A stretch of 64,000 nt of DNA from the NCBI GenBank assembly GCA_000697475.1, contig JNEU01000826.1, positions 1 through 64,000 on the forward strand. The letters run 5' to 3'. Of the stretch, positions 46,726 to 59,182 are shown one piece after another. The notes below the pieces were generated by a model. That model ran no database searches. It was given only the letters and a program-made list of their open reading frames with translations, and was not told the DNA's origin. Each line of letters opens with the position of its first letter. The first letter of the stretch is position 1. This DNA comes from Lichtheimia corymbifera B2541 (lineage: Eukaryota > Mucoromycota > Mucoromycetes > Mucorales > Lichtheimiaceae). A program made the position numbers and the translations under genes.

Positions 46726-49700
46726 TCAATGTTCAATGACGATGGGCATACGCTTGCGGATTTGTGTTGAAAGTCCTTTTGTTTCTCTCGATTCGACGTA
46801 TTCATCAGCGTCCAGTTCATCACAGCGCATTAATGCCAAGCTCAGCCTTATAGCCATCCTGTACTCGAAATCGTACTTTGTTAATGAGAGAGCTTGTTGC
46901 CACATTTTACGACTCTTTGGCACGTTGCCTAATCCCCAGCTGGTCACACCGGCCTCTATCATTTGGATCACGCATCGATTAATCATCCATTGCATCCTAA
47001 TCATTCTTTATAGGATCCTTACCCCAATATGTAAATGGTATAATCCAAGACTCTTCTTTGATCCGGTCACGATGATCCATGATCCAATTAAGGTGAGGAA
47101 TAGTCTCCGTGTGCCGTTCAAGCGCATTGAGGATGGATGCCTTGATGAGTAGCAGTATTGCACGTTGTTTGTAATAATCAGGAGGTTGAATGGAGGGCAC
47201 AAGTTCATGGATGCGAATGTCATACTCGCTCTTTTCTCGCTGATAAATGAGCTCAAGCGTACGCTGTACCTGATCCAGACACGTTTCCAACGCACTGGGT
47301 TGCATTTGCACAAAAGCGTTCCAGACAAGCAAGATTTCGAGTGCTGGTAAACTAAGGGACATATCCTGGTATCCAGTCTTTTGAAAGAATGCCACCTTTT
47401 TCTCCACATAGTTGTCGATATATGATTTACTTGATGGCGGTTGTTGCTTTGCAAGGCGATCGGATACATCGGCCATGGCGAGAATACAGTCGGTACGCTT
47501 GCCTAGCATCTCTTTGCATGTACCAGCAAAATATAAGCAGAAACCAGATGACCAATAGTGTTCACGGCTAAGCTGCTCAAAACATTTGGCTGCACCTTCC
47601 CAATCGAGTTGTAATGCAAGGTTGAACCCAGTCTCGTAGTCAGCCACTTGTCGCATGGCCGTCTCAGCCCACTCGCCATGGCACGCTTCTGCTGCAAAGG
47701 AAAACGATTGGGTGGATAAGGGTATGTTGCGTGCCACGCGTGCAATCCGTGCAGCAAAGAATAAGAAAAAACACGAGCTTGGATAATTCCTCTGGGCTTC
47801 CAAAAGACACTCAATGGCCGAACTCATCTGATCCTTGGTATAAATTTGAGGTGCAAACGACGTCAGGATTGAATAATAAGAAAGTAGACTATTCATCTAG
47901 TTAGTATATATATATATATACATGCATAAACTCTCTCACAAGAAAGGAAAAGGCTACTTACACAAGGGATGCCAATGGAGCTCGAATACCACGCTCTTCA
48001 ATACAAAGCCGCAACAATGCAATACCAAGCTGCTTGTCTCCTTGCCAACCCAACGATGAACAAAGTTTGGTGATCTTGCTCGGCATGGATGATAGTAAAA
48101 GGTTGACAGCGCCGATACCAAATTGGATAGCTGATACTGTATCACGATCCATGTACTTTGTATATTTCTGGCCCATCCGTTTGTATTCACGCCACACGAG
48201 GCAGTAGCTATTGTACGCTATTTGATAATGTAAATGTAAATAAACCACCATGCTGTTGTCTTCGTAATCATCTTACCTCGGCGTAAATTGAGACCACACT
48301 TGATATAATTCATGACCGTTTCTTGTGATAGCTGCAGAATCCCCATGAGCAAGCAGCTCTCTGCCTTGATGACATGTGCTCTCAAGATGCCATTGGGAAT
48401 ATATTCTGGGACACAACCATGATCATCCATCTGTGCTTCGGGACCTGGGCCTGCAGGTAAGCCTGATTTTGATTTGCCATAGAGGAATGATGAAAAATAC
48501 TGTGACAGGGTTGTCTTGATAGGCTGCTTGAAATAAGCATTGTCAATTTGGGCCTTGGCAATTGTGTAGGATGTGCTAAGAGCATTCATGGCAGTCTTGA
48601 TATCCTCCTCTTGGTATGTCTATAAATTACATTTTAGTAATCAAGTTGACCCGCTTTCTCTAGTGACCACAGCAACTTACCATCATGGCTATATATCATT
48701 GTCGGATCGACGTTATTGAAGGTTAGTACATGGGATACTATCCTCAGACTTTCTTTGTTGTGTGTGTAGTTTACCTTTGATAAAGGCCATGGCACCCAAA
48801 CCAAGCGAAAAAAGCGGTTCACTATGCATACAAGGTTACGAAAACATGATAGTATACGCTTTGTCTTTGATCACTCACAAGCTTGCCTTGGATTGGAAGA
48901 TCCCTTTTGCTTTCATGAAATTGTTGTCAAATAGATTCCTCATTCCTTCGCGCATTGGTTCATCTATAAAGCACCAATCAGCGACTTGTTGTATCGTATC
49001 ATCATCATCCATATCCATCACCATGCTACCTACCAGCTTCCTCCTGTTCGCGTGGATTGAGCTTGTTGACGGCAATATGCTTTGGATTGACGTGGACGAC
49101 AGTAATAGCGTTGTCTCGAAAAATATCCAGATCGATTGGATCTTCAATTGAATGCTCAAATTCGCTGCTATGAGCTGCACAGCAAAAGTCGTCTGTAGAA
49201 CCACTTGTTGCTTCAAATGACTGGTCATGGATGGCAAAAGATTCTCGATATGATTGTTCAATCGAAGGCATAACGACGTCCATACATCCTCCTCCTCTGT
49301 TATAATCGCTGTCATCCGTCAAGCTAGTACTGCGTGTCGAATGACTGCTTTCAGAATAGTGCGCGTCAAATAAAACCTCGTTGCCATCACCACTGTGATA
49401 TTGTTGATGATGACGACGTGAAGAAGTTCCAGGTGATGGATCAATTTCTTGGTCTGTTTCTTGTTGAATTACATGCATGATAGCCGGACCACCGTTGTGA
49501 GCTTCTAGGGATATGGGTAAGTTGCTTATCACACTATTTTAGTCATGCTTCTTACCTCTCATGCTAGTCTTATTTTGGTCATTATCCATCATGGGTCGAT
49601 GCTTTCCAGGTGCCATGGATACTGCTAACGCTTCCACTTGACTCGCATAATCGTCGTGTTGTTGCGAATGATTTTCATTGTCAAACGTGGTTGGCTTGTC

Positions 49701-49998
49701 GATGACATCGCCAAAACTGCTGTCGCTATCAAATGCATCCTCGAATATCTCACTGGCAGAATCGGTAGTGATGTTGGATTCGATCTGAGCTGTTGCTGGG
49801 GTACCACCATACTTGGCTGCATTAATTGCTTTGGGCTTCAATACTAAGGATCAGTTCCTGGATTGTTTTACCCACCATCTATATCTTCTCTCACCTACCT
49901 CGACTATGTGTCGTTCGTTTACCACAGAAGATACGCTGCAACGATCGTCGAAATGCATCTCGATTGAAAGCAAATGTCGTTAACACGCGGAATGCAAG
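46726..49998 (-). CDS. IML2: Iml2/TTC39-family TPR-like protein (5' end not fixed)
   Basis: Member of the Iml2/TTC39 family; yeast Iml2 is a membrane-associated factor linked to lipid-droplet and inclusion clearance. Supported exons, all in phase: 49843-49556, 49504-49034, 48963-48879, 48821-48775, 48688-48681 (8 nt), 48619-48277, 48217-47962, 47888-47023 and 46955-46726; 864 residues. The N-terminal ~250 residues are acidic, Ser-rich and disordered. Family blocks follow: MREGMRNLFDNNFMKAKGIF, FSLGLGAMAFIKAMMTYQEE, IQFGIGAVNLLLSSMPSKI, and TPR-like helices such as FLFFAARIARVARN and WEGAAKCFEQLSREHYWSSG. An upstream exon (frame reading AFNRDAFRRSLQRIFCGKRT, ~49980-49900) splices in phase, but no ATG is found before a stop at 50049. 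The true start is therefore unresolved: a further 5' exon, or an internal Met. Confidence 0.88.
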
Positions 49999-50982
49999 GA
50001 TTGAGCTTGGGCAAAAGAGTGCGATGGGTGTGTGAGTTGATTGCGATCAAGTTGCTTCTAGTCGTTGGTGACCTGGTGTGAGAATGAATGAATGAATGAA
50101 TGTGAGCTACACACAAGGATGGGATAAGAAAGAGACAAAGAAACGATCAACTTGATACACGATGGGGATTAAACATCTCATCACGAATCATGCACATGTC
50201 TAGAAAGGGGGCCTGCAACGCTCTGATTACCTTCTCCCTATTTTCCTTGTCATATATTACGCCCTGTTTATTGCGTATACGCATATGTTTAAATCAGAAT
50301 AAATGGTGTTTCTGTCTTTTTAGTTATACACATCACATTACTGCATTCTTGGTTAACGATCAGGCTTCCAGGAACATCCAATATGTATTACTCTGTTGTC
50401 CTTTTTTTCACTTTATGAGTATGCTGGCATTTCCTCCTTACAACAAGTATTCATACATTGGCCATAGGGAGGGTACCTTTTACATCGCTCTGTGTTATAG
50501 CAATAAACAACTCGTATTATTATTGCATATTGATTGTTGTTGCATTAGCCAAATGACATATTATTCTCGTCACTCTTTTAACTTTTTAGCATACGATTCA
50601 TTCTATCCTCTATCATGATGTCTGTAGATGGTTTATAATAGAAAGTGCTTTGTCCAGAGTCTTGTTGCTCGATGATCAATCAATAGTTGCAAATCCATGC
50701 ACGAGAGCTGAGAGAACGGGGAGCTGCCACCAGCTGGGTTAATAACCCCTGGGATTTTCAAGCTCAACATTGATTTTACTTTTTCTCCTGAAATTGCCAA
50801 TCCACGCTACCCATACCATTTCGTTGATAATTGCACTAGCTTTGTCAGTGGTCACGCTTTCGGATGATATCAAACACGATATATTTATATTAAGCAGAAG
50901 GCGAGATAGCCTCTTTCCTTTTATGGCAATTTTGTCCTCTATCATTGCGCGCTCCCATAAATAAATATAGGAGGAAAACGAG
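49999..50982. other. Intergenic, 5' flank of the Iml2-like gene
   Basis: Holds a short ATGA/GAAT tetranucleotide run near 50085-50101 and AT-rich sequence. A missing first exon of the Iml2-like gene may lie here. No other feature. Confidence 0.4.
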
Positions 50983-51053
50983 GCCGTGATAGTATAGTGG
51001 CAGTACATTGCGTTGTGGCCGCACTGACCCTGGTTCGATTCCAGGTCACGGCA
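50983..51053 (+). tRNA. tRNA-His (anticodon GTG)
   Basis: A 7-bp acceptor stem pairs GCCGTGA with TCACGGC, followed by discriminator A. The D arm contains TAGTGG, the anticodon loop is TTGTGGC with GTG, and the T arm is CTGGTTCGATTCCAG with a perfect 5-bp stem. There is no intron. CCA and the extra 5' G of tRNA-His are not encoded, as is normal in eukaryotes. B box: GGTTCGATTCC. Confidence 0.97.
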
Positions 51054-54000
51054 TAATTACGATTCCAAACTGTGAAATTTGAACAATTTCTCTTTTTTCT
51101 CCGCCGCGGATTGGGTCACGTGACTTTGGCTTCCTTCTTTTAGTGTCTTGCATTTCGTGTATATCTCTTCATCCTTTTATATGATCACATGTTCAGATGA
51201 ATCCATACTAAATCTGAACTGGTAAGCACAATCTAATTGTGGTATTTGAATCGGATGATAATACAAGTATACTATGCTGGTGCTTGAATATGGATCCATG
51301 AGCACGAGCGACGATGATTATACCTCTCATTTTTATTATATTATGTCCCTGCTATCACATCAGGGCGATGTAGTGGAGCACCTTTTGTATCCTGCATGTC
51401 TCAACTTCGTTTAAGCATGAACGATTATGGGAATCAGGTACCCCTTACTTTACTTGCCTAGATGATTGATGTTATAAAAAAAAACTACGTACTTCTTTTA
51501 TTGTGTTGTGTTCCTTCATCTTTAGTGTACAATCAAACGAGCACTTGCTCTTCTCAAGCGTGTCCATAATCATATCAAGATTGTCTTTTTGTATTACTGT
51601 TTCAATCTACTGGAAATATCAGCAGCATCGTCACCACCCCCTACTACTAACAATGGCCCTCAATACCTTTGGTTAGGGTATATCATTTATTGTCTAATAC
51701 TGATGCTCATGGTGAGGTATATAGTTGAAACTGAAACTAGGATCGATAGATGGATGGTAATATAAAGCTGGTGGAAAGGGTCGTTGTCTGAAATAGGCAT
51801 CAGGATTTATGCACAGCGCCCTCTTTCTCTGAGACGTCCTTTTTTTTTTCCCTCGACACCTAATGAGCAACATTCTATACGCCTGCAATGCAATCGTCGT
51901 GAAGGATCAAAGAATAGGAATTCGGGTGCAATGCTGCAGCATTGCAAACTTGGCATCAAGGCAGCATCTTCAACCACACGTGCAACGCTCTTTCCACGCC
52001 AAGCAGCCCTCGAGTACTACACGACGAAGATAGGTTCTTCAAGATGGTCTTGCAATATCGATCCATGCTCAATCACCAACCAATGATCAGCGGCAGCTTG
52101 ATGACCATGATACCACCACGCTGGTCTTCATCCGTGCAAGTCTCTAGGATCCACCCGCCAAATGTATTGATTGTTTTCCATAACGAGAAAGGCATTACAA
52201 GTGCAACGATGGCTATCATGCGAAGACTTCAGTAGCACAATGGTTGACGTTTACAGGTATGTTTACACTCAAGATAATGGAATTCCCGTGATCCTATCAG
52301 CTTCTCTTACAAGTAAAGCAGTTGCATAGAGCGTTTGGCATGATTGCAACCATACACCACCACACAAAGCTCGGCCACATTATACCGCCTGCATCTCGGT
52401 GTTGAATCATATGAATTAGGAGCATCAATAGTGAAGTAGCGGATCATTGATAATAAACCCCTCTTACAAAATGGTATTATACTTTCGTACATTCCTTCTT
52501 TTTGCATCCATAGCAATAGGCACATTGTAGCATGATCAATCTAAACTTTAATATCCCAAGAGAAAAGAGCTCCTACATCCATTTTGATATGCTATCATTA
52601 TCGTAATTCGAATAAACTCTTGACGTGCACTCCTTTATGAACGTGGATTACATCACATCAAAAGTCAGATCCCACCACCTCACCCACCACGCAATCGAAT
52701 AATATCGAACAACCTTCTTCAATCATACAAGAACATGGCACAGCTCTTATATCGCCTTCAGCAAGGATGTAAAGATAGTGGTAATGTTTGTGTGCCTACC
52801 CTAATCCATTGCAATTGGAATAGCTGGTGAGATATAGCCTATCATTAGGTCCTTTTACGTGGGAGACCCGATGTTATGTGTTCGGTGGTCCGTGCACGTT
52901 AAGGTTGCACAGTAGATACCGCATATACTAAGAAGCCTTCTGGTCATATTTTCTTGTTTCAGAGTGTTCTATCTTTTTCTTTTCAACGTTGACCACATCA
53001 CTCAATATGACAACAGGTTCCAAAAACCATACCAAGCAATGTAACAAGGATGTTATGTTGTTGCGATGGCGTGCCTTTAGGGTTAGAATGCATGGGTGGT
53101 CAGTATCAGTTATATTCTGTGAGCCAACACGATGGCTTGGTTACGGCTGATTGCTAACTTTCTTCTAGTAAAGTAGGATAAAAGGGTGAAAAGAGAAATG
53201 AAAGCCTTATTGACTAATAACACCATGCTCCATTTTCCTGCTCTGTAAACGCCATCATCATCATGATGCTGAATGTGAGTTTTAATAGTTTAAATGTCGA
53301 GAGCTCCCTTCGTTGAAAAGCTTTTCGTTGTTCTTTATTCCGAATAAACAGCGACAATGACTTCTTTTGTATGTCATTTATGGTTTGTTTGTTTTTTACA
53401 CTGAGAAAGCAGCGGGATTGACGCTTTGAACCGAGACTAAGAATGACTCCATTTCATTGGTCCCATATATAAATAGGTTCTGTCTCCACGACAAACGCAT
53501 CTTAGCACGCTTTGGCGGCATTTTATTCTCGGTAACGTGCAAGCAATGACCACCACGCGCAGGGATCTTCCATCCAACATTCCGTTTTGCAGATCCGCGG
53601 ACGCATTCCGAATACTTAGCTCTTGGATGGTGCGGGTGAGAATTGACCCGCTTGCATGTATATGCAACGTTGGCTTGTTTCTTTTATTAAGCTCAAGTCA
53701 TATGCTCAATGTGTCATGCATGATGATCTTCACAGTAAGGGGATCATGTTTATCGTGGTTTCACCTGACTCCTCCTTTACATCATGGCTTGTTACTATAA
53801 CGGTTCACATTGTGATAAGGTTGTTGGCTGTGGGAATGATTTAGTAAACGAACCATGTTTTGTGTGTGGGTGGTCTTTTAAAAATAGTGTGAAAAGGAAA
53901 CCAGGGGTGCGGGAACAGCTACTGTTTATTGCTGGTGGTGGGAGGGTATCATGTAGAAAACAGGCACAAGGGGTGAAAAGAACTACTTCTTTGGTTGTAT

Positions 54001-54421
54001 CACACATCAACATGATGAGCAACCCCTGACAAAGCTTATGTAATGGGAAGAGGGATACGTTACATGTTTGTGTTAATAGATAGAGTGTTGGTATCATTTT
54101 TGACAAGTAGCTGGAAGCAAGGGTGTGAGAAGAAGAAGGATTCTTTGGTTTTCTGCACCAGCCAAAAAGAGAAGTGTGTAGATCAACTGAGGAAAGGCAT
54201 TTCTGCAAAAGGTCAGTGCTTTGTAAGAACCAATGATGGCACGCTATGACCGGCTGGAAAACGGTGAAATTGCACGGGATAAAGGCAACGGAGATCGGAA
54301 AATTTGCACCCCAGCATGGGGCTAAAAAGCAAGAAGATAGCTCCAGAACCGCTTGCTGTTTTTGTCCTCTTTTGTAACTCTTTACTTTCACGCAACCTTT
54401 TATCTCACTCAACCCACCAAC
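51054..54421. other. Gene-poor stretch, 3.4 kb
   Basis: No gene can be supported. Open frames near 51.8-52.2 kb have no recognisable domains, and there is a long minus-strand frame at 53795-54583 overlapping the start of GUT2. The right end (54250-54421) is the GUT2 promoter and leader, ending in CAACC before the ATG. No additional tRNA was recognised. Confidence 0.45.
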
Positions 54422-56821
54422 ATGTGGAGAAACCTTTCGCGCTCGCAAAAGCTGCTTACTACTGTCACAGCTACTGCTGCTGCTGGTAGTGCAGCATTGT
54501 ACCTGAATAATGATCAGCGTCGTCCTTTGCCTTCGATGCTTTTGACACGTAACCAAATCGCCTACGCCGAGGCTCAACCACAAGACGATGAAAAGCCCAA
54601 AACATTTTGGAAGACTCCTTCACGTGAAGAGATGCTCAAGAGACTCGAGAATAATGATGAGGAGGAATATGACTTGTTGATTGTTGGTGGTGGTGCCACT
54701 GGTGCAGGCACTGCAGTCGATGCAGCCACTCGTGGTCTTAAGGTTGCTCTTGTTGAGCGTGATGATTTCGCTTCCGGTATGCATATATAACCTTGTTACT
54801 TACAACTCCCCTTTTACGTTTCGGATATGGCAACCATCAGCAGTAGCACGTGGGATCTAAACAAAAAACACATATGCAGGTACCTCATCCCGATCTACCA
54901 AGCTCGTGCACGGTGGTGTGCGTTATCTTCAAAAAGCCATTATGGAATTGGATTACGAACAATACAAGCTTGTGGTTGAAGCATTGCATGAGCGTAAAAT
55001 CTTTTTGGATATTGCCCCTCATTTGGCTGGTCAGTTGCCCATCATGTTGCCTGTTTACAAGTAAGTATAATTACGGTATCTCGGAGGAGGAGTCGGTAGA
55101 GTCATTGTATCACCGGGTGGGGAAAGGAGGTGACAAAAGGCTTTTACCCTTATCCCCGAACATCCAGGGTCGGCATGTCAAAATACTACAGCATGGTTGG
55201 TCCCTGTTAAGATGTAACACGTGATACTCATCATTGGCTTCTTCTTTCCTCCACATTTATAGGTGGTGGCAGATCCCTTATTACTGGGTTGGTTGCAAGC
55301 TCTATGATTTGTTTGCTGGCCGAGAAGCTTTGGAGAGCAGCTATTTGTTGACTCGTTCCAAGGCCCTTGATGCTTTCCCCATGTTGAAAAAAGATGAATT
55401 AGTCGGTGCGCTCGTGTATTACGATGGTAAGATTAATACAACAATGACATCTGTTCTCCGAGAAAACGGAGCTGACATGTGATTTACAGGCCACCACAAT
55501 GACGCTCGAATGAATGTTGCCCTTTCCATGACCGCTGCTTATCATGGTGCCACTGTTGTGAATCATTGTGAAGTCACTGAGCTCTTGAAGAATGAAAAGG
55601 GTGAAGTCAAGGGTGCCAAGCTCAGAGATAACTTGACTGGCAAGGAATGGGAGGTCAAGGCCAAGGTGAGTCATTGTTTCAGACCTAAAAGGAAATGTAT
55701 TAAACGCTGGGATAATGAAAATTAGGGTGTCATCAACGCTACTGGTCCCTTCACTGATGGTCTTCGTAAGATGGATGATAAGGAAAACCTCGACATTGTC
55801 GCTCCCTCAGCTGGTGTCCATATTATCCTCCCCAACTACTACAGCCCTCGTAACATGGGCTTGCTTGATCCTGCCACTAGTGATGGTCGTGTCATTTTCT
55901 TCTTGCCTTGGGAAGGCAGCACTATTGCAGGCACCACTGGTACGTTGTTTATTTTTGCTATATCATACACGTATCAACATTTTCCTTGTCACTCTTAGAT
56001 TCCCCCACTGAAGTCACTCCCAACCCAATGCCAAAGGAAGACGAAGTCAAATGGATCCTTGATGAGGTCTCCCACTACTTGAACCAGGGTAAGTTGACAT
56101 ACCATGGCAAAGAGGGCTGCATACTTAGATTTTACATATAGATGTCAAGGTGCGTCGTAGTGATGTTTTGGCTGCATGGTCTGGTATCCGTCCTCTTGTA
56201 CGTGATCCTCATGCTAAGAACACCGAATCGCTTGTCCGCAACCACATGATCCATGTCAGTGATAACAAGTTGCTCACCATTGCTGGTGGAAAGTGGACTA
56301 CATACCGTGCCATGGCTGAGGAGACTGTGGATCGTGCTATTCAAGAATATGACCTTAAGCCAAAGAACAAGTGTGTTACCGAAAAGACCTTGCTTGTTGG
56401 TAGCGAAGGATTTAGCAACACCATGTTTATTCGCTTGATCCAAGAATTTGGTATGGATACTGAGGTAGCTGTGCATCTTGCCAACAGCTATGGTGATCGT
56501 GCTTGGGTTGTTGGTTCTATCGAAGACAAGACCGGCATGTCGTATCCTTCGTATGGCAACCGTATCTCGCCCAATTATCCTTATATTGAGTCTGAAGTTC
56601 GCTATGCATGCAGACAAGAATACGCTTGCACCGCTGTTGATGTCCTTGCTCGTAGAACCCGTCTTGCCTTTTTGAACGCTGAAGCTGCTTTGCAAGCTGT
56701 TCCACGTGTCGTTGAAATTATGGCTGAAGAGCTCAAGTGGGACAAGGAACGTCAACAAAAGGAAAAGGAGCAAGCTGCCAAGTTCTTGGTTACCATGGGC
56801 CTCGCAGAATCTAAGGCTTAA
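54422..56821 (+). CDS. GUT2: Mitochondrial FAD-dependent glycerol-3-phosphate dehydrogenase
   Basis: Oxidises glycerol-3-phosphate to dihydroxyacetone phosphate on the outer face of the inner mitochondrial membrane, passing electrons to ubiquinone (glycerol use and the glycerol-3-phosphate shuttle). Seven exons, 54422-54776, 54880-55060, 55263-55426, 55490-55665, 55726-55939, 55999-56088 and 56142-56821, join in phase to give 619 residues. The N-terminus is basic and Ala/Thr-rich ([20 protein letters not shown]) like a presequence plus membrane anchor. The FAD-binding Rossmann motif is [20 protein letters not shown]. Other family blocks are [73 protein letters not shown], and [20 protein letters not shown] at the C-terminal domain. 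There is no C-terminal EF-hand, unlike the animal enzyme. NOT2 follows on the same strand. Confidence 0.97.
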
Positions 56822-57254
56822 ATATCGTTTCCATCATTATCATTCTTGTTTCCCTCTTCACTATTCCACTTTACACTTGTAGACTTGCATCATTTACACA
56901 ACCAACACCACTACCACCACCATGAAACTACCGACGACCCACTATTACTACCATTATCACCCGCCCTTTCATCTTTCATCTCCCCTTTTTTATAATGCTC
57001 TTTGGAGCTCAACACAATGAATTTTGCTTTGTAGAGTACTTGTATCATAATAGCGCTTTATTTTAATCACATGGGTGGATCATACTATATAGGGGGAGCG
57101 TGTAGTAGATACGGTCATCATTGTCAAGACAAAAGAATGTTGGGCTGTGGTGGTGGTGGTGATCTTCCAAAGTCGTGACTATTAGCAGCAGCAGTGCCTA
57201 TATCACTTTCTCCTCTTGTCAAACCTTCTTGTTCTCCTGTTCCTCTTTCTGGCC
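56822..57254. other. Intergenic
   Basis: 3' flank of GUT2 and promoter of NOT2, with CCA/CTACCACC-rich and TGGTGGTGG-rich stretches. No gene. Confidence 0.45.
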
Positions 57255-58821
57255 ATGTTTCAACGCCCAAATAATACTATCGACTTGAACGACTTTCCAG
57301 CCTTGGGTACAGCTGCTTCCAGTGGACGACCTGCAAGCTCATTACCACCTCAATCATCTATGCTACCCAACAACCGATTCGCAAATTATCCTCCTACCGA
57401 TCATTCACTACTCGGCAACGTTGAATTTGGAGCATCATCACCTTATCGTGGTGGCCTAGGCAATAGAGGAATATCCATGGACGAGTTCCCTGCATTGCAA
57501 CGATCACCAGCACCGCTGACGCCGAGTAGCAGTGATATCAAAGGAGCAAGTGGTGGTGTAGACCCGTGGGATTATGGTAACTTTGCAAGTATGTTTCCCT
57601 TTTCATATAGCATCACACGCTTATGAGCTGACAATTAGACTAATCTATTTCTCTCTCCTTTTTAAAAAAGATACCAGCTATGGCATTGGAAAGACCGATC
57701 CTTGGGTGAGTTATTATCATTCAACAACAACTCGGCAGTGTGCATGATTATTAACAACACAAAGTCGCGTGGTGATTATGCACCGCCACTGGCTCCAGTA
57801 TCGAAAAAGAATATTATAGGATCATCGATGGTCGCACCAACACCACCAGCAGCACCACCATCAGCACTATCATCTTCTTCATCAACCAAGGCATCTCCAT
57901 CAGCAGCAGCAAGATCCTTACTGGCAAGTGCTAATACCACCACCAACAGCAGCAATGGCAGTGATGCAAATACGAGCAATGGCAACGATAGCGGCAATGG
58001 TCCATACGGCTTATTAGGGTTATTGGGCGTAATACGAATGACCGATCCTGATCGAAGCATGTTGGCACTGGGAACAGATTTGACAACACTTGGACTTGAT
58101 CTTAATGCACCAGAGTAAGTACTATATGGGATGGCCTTAATATATACATGGGATTGATCCTATGATGATAGCTCCATTTACTCCACATTTATTTCACCGT
58201 GGTCTGATGTCCAAACGCCATCTGGTCTTAATGTTGAACCTGGTTATTATGTTCCGCCATGTTATCGATCCATACAAGCAAATTCACCAGCTCATCAACG
58301 AATGCGTGAGTTTTCTGAAGAGATCCTGTTTTACATGTTTTATGCCATGCCAAGGGACGTTGCTCAGGAAGCTGCAGCACAGGAACTGTAAGTACGATGA
58401 TGGATCAAGGGAAAAGGTAGCCATCCAATGATGCTAATGGGAGGTGGGTTTGTCTACTAGGTATACTCGTGGTTGGCGATATCACAAGGAACTTGGAATG
58501 TGGATATTCAAGGAAGCTGATGAGAATGGTCGTCCTGTTCAAGGCTTTCGACGGACATCACCTAACCCAATGGATCGTGGCGTGTATGTGATATTCGATC
58601 CAAGCTCATGGTCCAAAGTCAAGCGGGAATGGTCACTTTTATGGGATGCACTGGAGGATCGTCAGCAACAGCAACAGCAGCAGCAGTCGGCAGCATTACC
58701 TTCAATGTCCTCTTCATCATCATCATCAACCCAGCAACAACAGCAACAACAACGAGCACAGTCAGGTTTGAGCATGATGACCCCACCTATCGGCATGTCC
58801 GGCAGAGGAATGATGATATAG
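57255..58821 (+). CDS. NOT2: CCR4-NOT complex subunit Not2
   Basis: Scaffold subunit that, with Not3/5, forms the NOT module on Not1 of the CCR4-NOT deadenylase complex. Exons 57255-57588, 57671-57705 (35 nt), 57765-58114, 58172-58387 and 58461-58821 join in phase to give 431 residues. The N-terminus has two short DFPAL/DEFPAL motifs (LNDFPALG, MDEFPALQ), typical of Not2. After a Ser/Ala-rich linker come LLGLLGVIRMTDPDRSMLAL and TDLTTLGLDLNAPD, the Not1-anchoring region. The C-terminal NOT box has FISPWSDVQTPSG, VPPCYRS, ILFYMFYAMPRDVAQ, AAQELYTRGWRYHKELGMW and GVYVIFDPSSW. A polyQ/Ser tail follows the domain, which is longer than in yeast. The ATG at 57255 is the first in frame. Confidence 0.95.
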
Positions 58822-59182
58822 ATACCATCTTCAGAATGTCAAACAACAATGAAATGCGCATTACGCACTATTATCTTTTTGCATTGTGTGTCTAGAAATG
58901 AGTGGAGGGATGGGAATGAAAAAGAATGGTATGATGGATATAGAAACTCAAGGATGTGTCATTCGATCAATTACTATAACTAGCATATGAATATAGGGCA
59001 CATGTGTGTGTGTGCGTGTGTGGGGCAAGCCGGAGCTTTGTGTTGCTTGGTTACTCCGCAATAAAATCTGACTAAAATCCAACAGGGCCTTGATCTGCTT
59101 TAAAAGCAAAGCCGGTTTTAAAACCATATCGTGTCACATTTTTTTCTCACCTCTTCCGTCTCCTTTCTCTTTTTCCTTTATC
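58822..59182. other. Intergenic
   Basis: Short spacer between NOT2 and the acyl-CoA dehydrogenase gene. It has a GT run near 59003-59020 and a pyrimidine-rich leader just before the next ATG. Confidence 0.5.

Noticed and set aside
51784..52235. Overlapping plus-strand open frames of about 100 codons
   Set aside because: No domain, no consistent splice model and no conserved pattern. Left as intergenic.
53795..54583. 262-codon minus-strand open frame overlapping GUT2 exon 1
   Set aside because: No recognisable domain, composition like translated noncoding DNA, and it overlaps a well-supported gene on the other strand.
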